This document shows positions 1 to 5,356 of a stretch of DNA of 5,356 nucleotides, piece by piece. This DNA comes from Nitriliruptoraceae bacterium (lineage in GTDB: Bacteria; Actinomycetota; Nitriliruptoria; Nitriliruptorales; Nitriliruptoraceae): assembly GCA_007121975.1 (NCBI GenBank), contig SKJO01000060.1, forward strand, positions 1 through 5,356, given 5' to 3'. Each line of letters starts with the position of its first letter. Position 1 is the stretch's first letter. A model generated the notes under the pieces. It saw nothing but the letters and a program-made list of their open reading frames with translations. It had not been told where the DNA came from and made no database searches. A program made the position numbers and the translations under genes.

Positions 1-16
1 GCGCCGACCCGGCCGG

Positions 17-682
17 CTACTCCTCGGTCGGCGGAGCCTCCGCGGGATCGAGCTCGCCCCGCGCCACAGCCAGCACGGCCGCCGTGTCCAGACCTCCCTC
101 ACGCAGCAGGTGCGGCTCGCGCCGGGTCAGGTCCACGATGGTGGACAGCACCCCACGCTCCCGGGGCCCGTCGTCGAGGTAGGCGGCGACCTCGTCGCCG
201 AACTCCTGCGCCGCCTGCTCGGCGGTGGTGGCCGGATCAGTGTCGGGGCGGGCCGCGCCGGTCAGCGCCAGCGGCCCGAGCCCGCGGATCACCGCCAGAG
301 CGACGTCGTCGAGCGGCATGCGCACCGCGACCGTGCCCTGGGACGCTCCGAGGTCCCACTTCAGCGACGACTCCGCCGCCAGCACCAGCGTCAGTGGTCC
401 GGGCCAGAAGGCGGCCATCAGCTGCTCGGCGGCAGGGGGCACCACGCTGACCAGCCCGGCCAGCTGCTTGGGCGAGCGGACCACGACCGGCAGGGGCACG
501 GTCCGGTCACGCCCGGCGACCTTGCGCAGCCGGTCGGTGCCGTTGATCGAGAACGCGTCGACGGCCAGGCCGTAGCGCGTGTCGGTGGGCAGCGCGACCA
601 CCTGCCCCCGGCGCAGCGCCGCCACGGCACGTTCGATCCCGTCGTGCCGACCTTCGCCGGTGACGTCGATCACCTCGGGCAC
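17..682 (-). CDS. Sua5/YciO/YrdC-family protein (threonylcarbamoyl-AMP synthase-like), divergent active site
   Basis: This is a 221-residue single-domain YrdC-fold protein. In this family TsaC/Sua5 makes threonylcarbamoyl-AMP from threonine, bicarbonate and ATP for the t6A37 modification of ANN-decoding tRNAs in the cytoplasm. Visible motifs are PTDTRYGL (32-39), AFWPGPLT (91-98), RMP (121-123) and STIVD (180-184). The length fits the short TsaC type without the extra Sua5 C-terminal domain. The open frame extends upstream, but the GTG at 682 is chosen because GAGGAG lies six bases before it and homology begins there. It is the last visible gene of the prfA–prmC operon, 56 bases after prmC, the same position as in mycobacteria. 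Oddity: the KxR signature reads A56-G57-R58 and SxN reads G142-A143-A144, so the lysine, serine and asparagine are lost. Family membership is firm. Catalytic function is uncertain, so no gene symbol is given. Confidence 0.88.
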   Translation of the reverse strand: MPEVIDVTGEGRHDGIERAVAALRRGQVVALPTDTRYGLAVDAFSINGTDRLRKVAGRDRTVPLPVVVRSPKQLAGLVSVVPPAAEQLMAAFWPGPLTLVLAAESSLKWDLGASQGTVAVRMPLDDVALAVIRGLGPLALTGAARPDTDPATTAEQAAQEFGDEVAAYLDDGPRERGVLSTIVDLTRREPHLLREGGLDTAAVLAVARGELDPAEAPPTEE

Positions 683-688
683 CCGGTT

Positions 689-694
689 CTCCTC
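689..694 (-). promoter_or_regulatory. Ribosome binding site of the YrdC-family gene
   Basis: GAGGAG on the minus strand lies six bases before the GTG at 682. It decides the start, because the frame stays open for 78 further codons upstream with arginine-rich, non-family sequence that overlaps the 3' end of prmC. Confidence 0.75.
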
Positions 695-738
695 GCACCT
701 CCGGACGGCGTGGGACCGCCCGGTGCGTCGCCACCACG

Positions 739-1632
739 CTACCGCTCGGCGGCCCCCGACCGGTCGGCCCGGCGTGCGACCAGCACCCGGTCGGCACCGG
801 TGAGATCGCGGCGCACCTCGACGTCGCCGAGACCGGCCGTGCGCGCGACGGCCGCCGCCTGGGCCCCACGGCGCTCGTCGATCTCGAGCACGACGCTGCC
901 ACCCGGCGCCAGCCATTCGACCGCCAGCGCAAGCAGCCGGTCAACGACCTCGTGGCCGTCGGGCCCGCCGATCAGCGCCGCCGGCGGATCGTGGTCGCCG
1001 ACCTCCGGGGCCCAGGTGCCGCGGTCGGTCGCTGGCAGGTACGGCGGGTTGGCGACCAGGACGTCGAGGTGGCCGCGCAGCGACGCGTCGAGCGGGTCGA
1101 GCAGGTCGCCGTGGCGCACCTCGATGCGTTCGGGAGCGGTGGCCCGGGCGTTGTGGCGGGCGAGGTCGACCGCGGCCGGGTCGAGATCGGTCGCGAGCAC
1201 CCGAACACCCGGCACCTCGACCGCCACCGCACAGGCGATCGCCCCGCTGCCGGTGCATGGCTCGACCACCAGGGCACCGGCCGCACGCTGTCGGGCGCGA
1301 TCGATCGCGACCCCGGCGACCACCTCGGTCTCCGGGCGCGGGATGAACACCCCGGGCCGGCAGGCCACCTCGATGGTGCGGAACGCGGCGGTGCCCAGCA
1401 CCAGCTGCAAGGGCTCGCGTGCCGCACGGCGGGCCACGAGCGCCTCGAGCCGGTCGGCCGGCGAACCTCTGGTCAGCACCGGGCGCGCACCGGCCCCGGC
1501 CCCGGCCCCGGCGCCTGCCACCACGTGCTCGATCAGCCAGCGGGCGTCGACGCCCGGTGAGGGCACGCCGGCCGCCGCGAGCCGGTCGCGGACCGCGGCG
1601 AACACCTCGGGATAGACCACCTCGACGTCCAC
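739..1632 (-). CDS. prmC: Peptide chain release factor N5-glutamine methyltransferase PrmC
   Basis: This 297-residue cytoplasmic enzyme uses S-adenosylmethionine to methylate the glutamine of the GGQ motif of release factors RF1 and RF2, which speeds peptide release. The N-terminal helical substrate-binding domain covers about residues 1-85. The Rossmann methyltransferase domain follows, with FIPRPETE (96-103), the SAM-loop motif EPCTGSGAIA (124-133) and the catalytic NPPY (195-198). These are the hallmarks that separate PrmC from other methyltransferases. The start is GTG at 1632, five bases after GGGAG. A GTG four codons upstream (1644) is an alternative with a weaker site. The gene begins 28 bases after prfA ends, so substrate and enzyme are encoded together. 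Oddity: an alternating Ala-Gly run (39-49) in the N-terminal domain is encoded by a hexanucleotide repeat. Identification is firm. Confidence 0.96.
   Translation of the reverse strand: MDVEVVYPEVFAAVRDRLAAAGVPSPGVDARWLIEHVVAGAGAGAGAGARPVLTRGSPADRLEALVARRAAREPLQLVLGTAAFRTIEVACRPGVFIPRPETEVVAGVAIDRARQRAAGALVVEPCTGSGAIACAVAVEVPGVRVLATDLDPAAVDLARHNARATAPERIEVRHGDLLDPLDASLRGHLDVLVANPPYLPATDRGTWAPEVGDHDPPAALIGGPDGHEVVDRLLALAVEWLAPGGSVVLEIDERRGAQAAAVARTAGLGDVEVRRDLTGADRVLVARRADRSGAAER
1492..1515. repeat. GGCCCC hexanucleotide repeat inside prmC
   Basis: There are three perfect GGCCCC units followed by one variant unit (GGCGCC). On the coding strand the repeat gives the alternating Gly-Ala run of PrmC. 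The unit is six bases, so copy-number change by slippage would add or remove Gly-Ala pairs without shifting the frame. Confidence 0.8.
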
Positions 1633-1637
1633 ACCGT

Positions 1638-1642
1638 CTCCC
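1638..1642 (-). promoter_or_regulatory. Ribosome binding site of prmC
   Basis: GGGAG on the minus strand lies five bases before the GTG at 1632. It is the reason for preferring this start over the in-frame GTG at 1644, which the site would overlap. Confidence 0.55.
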
Positions 1643-1660
1643 ACCGGTCTGCCCGGCCCC

Positions 1661-2737
<1,077 letters not shown>

Positions 2738-2744
2738 GACAGGC

Positions 2745-2749
2745 ACCTC
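2745..2749 (-). promoter_or_regulatory. Ribosome binding site of prfA
   Basis: GAGGT on the minus strand lies seven bases before the GTG at 2737. It supports that codon over the in-frame GTG at 2746, which lies inside the site. Confidence 0.55.
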
Positions 2750-2757
2750 GGGACGGA

Positions 2758-2792
2758 CGGTCGGGCAGCGGCAACGGGCGGGTGCCCGGCCG
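2758..2792 (-). other. Intercistronic stem-loop between the DUF1385 gene and prfA
   Basis: The arms 2758-2767 and 2783-2792 are complementary at nine of ten positions, with one A-C mismatch in the leftward transcript, around a 15-base loop. The hairpin begins right after the DUF1385 stop codon and ends nine bases before the prfA ribosome binding site. No T-tract follows, so a complete intrinsic terminator is not supported. An mRNA processing, stability or partial-attenuation element is possible. In DNA this GC-rich, chance stems are common. Confidence 0.35.
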
Positions 2793-4040
2793 CTACGCCC
2801 CGTCGGTGCGCTCGCTCGCGAGGGAGTCGGTGGCGGGGACGTCGCCGGCGGCCGGGTCGCCAGGCGCACGCTCGGTAGCGGCGAGCTCGGACGCCGCCCG
2901 CTCGGTGGCTTCGACGCCCGAGCCGGGCACCGGCTCCCCGTCGACGCGGGTGGTGGCCTCGGTGAGCTCGACCGGCAGGCCGTCGTCGGCGAGCGTGACG
3001 AGGCTGTCGAGGGTGTGGGGCACCCGCCCGGCACGCGCGTCGGCGGGCACGACCGCCTCGAAGGAGCGGATCGCCACCTCGATCTGGTCCTCGTCGGGCT
3101 GCTTGGTGGTGATCAGCTGCAGCCAAAGCCCCGGCTTCATGATCGCGCGCACCAGCAGGTTGTCGCCCTTGGCCGCCCCGAGCCTCAGGCCCTCGTAGGC
3201 CAGCCCGGCGACCACCGGCAGCAGCACGATGCGCAGGATCACGTGGTAGATGACCGCACCCCACCAGGCGATGCCCTCGGGCGGCGGCACGAGCAGCCCG
3301 CCGACCGTGTAGACCACGATCGCCAGCAGCATGACCAGGATGAGGAAGTTGGTGCCGCAGCGCACGTGCAGCGTCGAGTAGCGGTCGACGTTGGCGGGTT
3401 CGAGCACCTCGCCGTGCTCCCAGGCCGCGATCGTCTTGTGCTCGGCCCCGTGGTACTGGAACACCCGGCGGATGTCGGAGATCAGCGAGATCGCCCACAG
3501 GTAGCCGAGGAAGATGACGATGCGCACCAACGACTCGACGATGTGGAACCACACGCCGTCGCCCATCACGTTGCCGATGAGCGCGTCGAGTCCCTTGGTG
3601 CCGGCCGAGGGCAGGAAGATGAACACGCCGATGAACAGCAGCAGCGCAATGGTCAACGAGGCGCCCACCGCCACCGAGTTGAGCTCCTCCTCGGCCTCCT
3701 CCTCGGGAATGGACTTGTCGGCCGAGATGCCAAGGGCCCGCATGCCGATCTTGAGCGAGTCGACCAGCGCGTAGCAGCCGCGGATCATGGGCCACTTCAG
3801 CCACGGTCGGCGGGTCGGCGCCGTGGAGGTCGGGTGGCACTCGAGCCAGATGTCGCCCTCGGGGCGGCGCACCGCGACCGCCCAGCGGTCGGCGCCGCGC
3901 ATCATGACGCCCTCGATGACCGCCTGGCCGCCGTAGTAGTGCGGGGCCATCTCGGCCACGTCCCCGGAGAAGTCCGGGACGTGACCCGGACGTGGGTCGG
4001 CTCCGGCCGCTTCGGGTTGCGGTTCCTGGTTCTGCGGCAC
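2793..4040 (-). CDS. DUF1385 family membrane protein (YqhQ-like)
   Basis: This 415-residue polytopic membrane protein belongs to the DUF1385 family (Bacillus YqhQ type), described only as a predicted metal-dependent enzyme. No reaction is assigned here. The family start motif GGQAVIEGVMMRG is at 37-49. An acidic patch (113-119) precedes TM1 (about 123-144), followed by TM2 (about 166-187), TM3 (231-251) and TM4 (260-282). Between TM2 and TM3 lies FQYHGAEHKT (194-203), whose histidines and glutamate are the likely metal ligands, followed by RCGTNF (227-232). The family core ends near LTTKQPDEDQIEVAI (309-323). Residues from about 331 form an extra Ala/Glu/Thr-rich tail with two ATER repeats, which makes it longer than the usual roughly 300 residues. 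The GTG start at 4040 has only a weak GAGAG six bases upstream, and ATG at 3947 is the alternative. It heads the prfA operon, and DUF1385 next to prfA/prmC is a recurrent arrangement in Gram-positive genomes. Confidence 0.9.
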   Translation of the reverse strand: MPQNQEPQPEAAGADPRPGHVPDFSGDVAEMAPHYYGGQAVIEGVMMRGADRWAVAVRRPEGDIWLECHPTSTAPTRRPWLKWPMIRGCYALVDSLKIGMRALGISADKSIPEEEAEEELNSVAVGASLTIALLLFIGVFIFLPSAGTKGLDALIGNVMGDGVWFHIVESLVRIVIFLGYLWAISLISDIRRVFQYHGAEHKTIAAWEHGEVLEPANVDRYSTLHVRCGTNFLILVMLLAIVVYTVGGLLVPPPEGIAWWGAVIYHVILRIVLLPVVAGLAYEGLRLGAAKGDNLLVRAIMKPGLWLQLITTKQPDEDQIEVAIRSFEAVVPADARAGRVPHTLDSLVTLADDGLPVELTEATTRVDGEPVPGSGVEATERAASELAATERAPGDPAAGDVPATDSLASERTDGA

Positions 4041-4213
4041 GTCGCACTCTCTGGCTCGGGGACCGACCCCACACCCGTCCCGCAGGATCGTCGTGGGTCT
4101 GCACGGAAGCACGCACGCGCACCTCAGCACGGTGGTGGCGGGATGCTCCCCGGACCGCGAGAGGGTACAACCTGACCCCACGTCGGATCCGTCGCGTCGA
4201 GGCGGGCTGCAAC

Positions 4214-4249
4214 GGGGCCATCGTCGGGGCCATCGTCGGGGTCATCGTC
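4214..4249. repeat. 12-base tandem repeat, three copies
   Basis: There are three abutting copies of the unit GGGGCCATCGTC. The first two are identical and the third differs by one base (GGGGTCATCGTC). The period is close to one helical turn, which would place each copy on the same DNA face. It lies in the non-coding spacer between the divergent units. Function is unknown. Confidence 0.92.
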
Positions 4250-4300
4250 ACTTCGCGAGAGGAGGTGGCCGCGAACCGAAAGGGACGTTCGCAGCGGGTC

Positions 4301-4372
4301 TTGACTCCGCCCTCAGGCGACCGTTGCTCCGAGTTCGCCGAACCGCTCCGAGAGGTTCAGCCTGACCTGAGG
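4301..4372 (+). promoter_or_regulatory. Candidate control region: TTGACT box with direct and inverted repeats
   Basis: TTGACT (4301-4306) matches five of six bases of the -35 consensus, but no good -10 follows at normal spacing. Downstream are GCTCCGAG at 4326 and again at 4345 (19 bases apart, near two helical turns), the inverted repeat GTTCG-C-CGAAC (4333-4343), an imperfect palindrome at 4354-4367, and a seven-base pair of arms CCTCAGG (4311-4317) and CCTGAGG (4366-4372). The density of symmetry suggests an operator, perhaps for the winged-HTH protein encoded just downstream. This is inference. Confidence 0.25.
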
Positions 4373-4498
4373 TCTGCGAGGACGGGGGAGGCAACGGGGG
4401 TGCGAGGCGTTGCGCCGTTCTCCGAAGACGGTCGCCGTCATGGATGGCGCGAACCGGACCAGTGGATCGTGCAGAATATGCAAGCTAGCCTTCGGGGA

Positions 4499-5071
4499 AT
4501 GCAAACACTGTTCCGTTCTGAGGTGGTGCAGCAGCTCCTGACCCTGCTGTACCTCGACCACGACACGGCGGCTTCTGGCGCCACGGTGCGAGAGCTCGCC
4601 CACCGAGTCGGCACCTCTGAGGCCACGGTGTCTCGCGAGGTGTCACGACTGGTCGAGGCCGGTGCCGCGACCGAGGAGCGGGCCGGCAACCAGCGCATCG
4701 TCCGCCCCGCTCCCCGAGGCCCGCTGGCGTACCACCTCGCCGGCCTGCTGCGTGCCACCGTCGGACCCGAGGTCGTCCTGCGTCGGCACCTTGCCGGACG
4801 CGCCGACATCGAACGGGCCGCCATCTTCGGGTCCTACGCTGCTCGCGCCATAGGCGAGCCGGGCCCTCCCCCGGGCGACATCGACCTGCTGCTTATCGGC
4901 GACATCTCGTTCGAGGACGGCTACGACCTCGCCCACGTGGCCTCCCGCGAACTCGGCATGGAGGTCAATCCGGTGATCCGCACCGTCGAGGAGTGGGAGA
5001 ACGACAACACCGGCTTCGCTGCCGAGGTGAGGGCACGCCCGACGATCGTGCTCAAGGGCCCATCCGCGTGA
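4499..5071 (+). CDS. Winged-HTH plus minimal nucleotidyltransferase (MNT) fusion protein, antitoxin-like
   Basis: This 190-residue protein has two parts. Residues 1-70 form a winged helix-turn-helix; the TVRELAHRVGTSEATVSREV stretch (29-48) and the following LVEAG are the DNA-reading part. Residues about 85-190 form a pol-beta-type minimal nucleotidyltransferase with GS (111-112) and D127-I-D129. In MNT/HEPN modules the MNT protein acts as the antitoxin, and in the studied MntA/HepT pair it adds AMP to the HEPN toxin. Here the fused HTH suggests it also represses its own promoter. The expected third carboxylate strand reads MEVNPVIRT (154-162), without a clear DxD-like acid pair. The start is ATG at 4499, matching the usual LFRS-type N-terminus of such fusions. 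GGGGA sits very close to it, and an in-frame ATG at 4478 is the alternative. Its stop overlaps the next gene by four bases. Domain calls are firm. The toxin–antitoxin role is inferred. Confidence 0.85.
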   Translation: MQTLFRSEVVQQLLTLLYLDHDTAASGATVRELAHRVGTSEATVSREVSRLVEAGAATEERAGNQRIVRPAPRGPLAYHLAGLLRATVGPEVVLRRHLAGRADIERAAIFGSYAARAIGEPGPPPGDIDLLLIGDISFEDGYDLAHVASRELGMEVNPVIRTVEEWENDNTGFAAEVRARPTIVLKGPSA

Positions 5072-5356
5072 CCCCACTCCAACCGACGGCCGAGCTGCGC
5101 GCCCTGCTGCGTGAGCGCGCCGATCAGTTCGCGTCCGTCCCGGCCGACCCGGACAGCGCCAGACAGCAGCTCCTGCGCATCGAGCAGGAAGAGCTCCTCG
5201 CGGTCATGCTGCAGAGCCATCACGCACACCATGCCGGCATCGACGCGCTGCACCGCACCGCCCACACCCTCGCCTACGACGCGGCCCGCAAGGCCGTCGA
5301 AGCGGTCCTGCTCGCGATGGGCGTGCGGGTCAGCCGCTCCGGCGGGCACCACAGCA
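5068..5356 (+). CDS. HEPN-domain protein, toxin-like, 3' end beyond the window
   Basis: Only the first 96 codons are present. The protein is mostly helical, with AYDAARKAVEAVLLAMGVR (69-87) matching the core helix of HEPN proteins, followed by R87-V-S-R90-S-G-G-H94-H95, which satisfies the RX4-6H motif of HEPN ribonucleases in two ways. HEPN partners of MNT proteins are typically RNA-cleaving toxins. The start is GTG at 5068, overlapping the TGA of the upstream gene as GTGA, with AAGGG nine bases before it, so translation is probably coupled. The histidine-rich stretch HHAHH (51-55) precedes the core helix. Neither RX4-6H reading has a tyrosine two residues after the histidine. The C-terminus is outside the window, so completeness cannot be judged. 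A non-toxic HEPN (substrate-binding or accessory) is the alternative. Confidence 0.78.
   Translation, partial: MTPLQPTAELRALLRERADQFASVPADPDSARQQLLRIEQEELLAVMLQSHHAHHAGIDALHRTAHTLAYDAARKAVEAVLLAMGVRVSRSGGHHS

Larger units (their letters stand above)
4041..4498. other. Divergent intergenic region with no supported gene
   Basis: This 458-base spacer separates the leftward operon from the rightward MNT/HEPN cassette. Frames are open through it on both strands, but the encoded sequences are low in recognisable content and match no family that I know. It contains a 12-base tandem repeat (4214-4249), a cluster of direct and inverted repeats (4301-4372) and a comparatively AT-rich patch just before the rightward gene (4470-4500). 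Promoters for both directions must lie here or be internal, but no confident -35/-10 pair could be read. Confidence 0.7.

Noticed and set aside
701..723. Possible hairpin in the prmC–YrdC gap.
   Set aside because: Only four contiguous base pairs form without bulges and there is no T-tract, so it is not distinguishable from GC-rich background.
110..1615. A 501-codon plus-strand open frame antisense to prmC and the YrdC gene.
   Set aside because: Its composition is typical of an antisense shadow, and both opposite-strand genes have unmistakable motifs.
4162..4167. TACCCT on the minus strand as a -10 box for the DUF1385 operon.
   Set aside because: It fits TAnnnT, but no acceptable -35 is found 16 to 18 bases upstream, and such hexamers are frequent.
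4258..4268. Near-perfect Shine-Dalgarno sequence AGAGGAGGTGG in the spacer.
   Set aside because: No ATG, GTG or TTG lies at a usable distance downstream, and no coding signal follows. It is probably chance in purine-rich DNA.
4472..4482. AT-rich patch CAGAATATGCA as a -10 region for the wHTH–MNT gene.
   Set aside because: It is plausible from position, but the bases 17 upstream do not resemble a -35, and the patch also contains an alternative ATG. It is too weak to list as a promoter.
3992..4498. Upstream extension of the nucleotidyltransferase frame, giving a 359-residue protein that would include the 12-base repeat as GAIVGAIVGVIV.
   Set aside because: The extra residues match no domain and overlap the start of the divergent DUF1385 gene. 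The family N-terminus begins at the ATG at 4499. In GC-rich DNA, open frames of this length occur by chance.

Overview
The window is very GC-rich throughout. It reads as bacterial chromosomal DNA from a high-GC actinobacterium. An Acidimicrobiia-like origin is a guess from the gene order DUF1385–prfA–prmC–YrdC and from the frequent GTG starts, and it is not proven by the sequence.

Left and middle (17 to 4040, minus strand). Four genes lie head to tail with gaps of 28 to 56 bases and read as one operon, transcribed leftward in the order DUF1385 membrane protein, prfA (peptide chain release factor 1), prmC (the methyltransferase that modifies the GGQ glutamine of release factors) and a Sua5/YciO/YrdC-family protein. 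The theme is translation termination plus a tRNA-modification-type enzyme. RF1 and PrmC look fully functional: the PAT and GGQ motifs of RF1 and the NPPY motif of PrmC are intact. The YrdC-family protein keeps its fold motifs but has lost residues of the KxR...SxN active-site signature, so its activity is in doubt. All four genes appear to start with GTG. Three end in TAG, the codon read by RF1, while prfA itself ends in TGA.

Divergent spacer (4041 to 4498). No gene is supported here. It holds a perfect-period 12-base tandem repeat (three copies) and a cluster of short direct and inverted repeats near a TTGACT box. These are candidates for control elements of one or both divergent units.

Right (4499 to 5356, plus strand). 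A two-gene cassette lies here: a winged-HTH plus minimal nucleotidyltransferase fusion, overlapped by four bases (GTGA) by a HEPN-domain gene that runs off the window. This is the layout of an MNT/HEPN toxin–antitoxin-like module, with the antitoxin-side protein carrying its own DNA-binding domain. It is the accessory part of the window and the best candidate for an under-described system. The second gene is incomplete, so its C-terminus cannot be judged.
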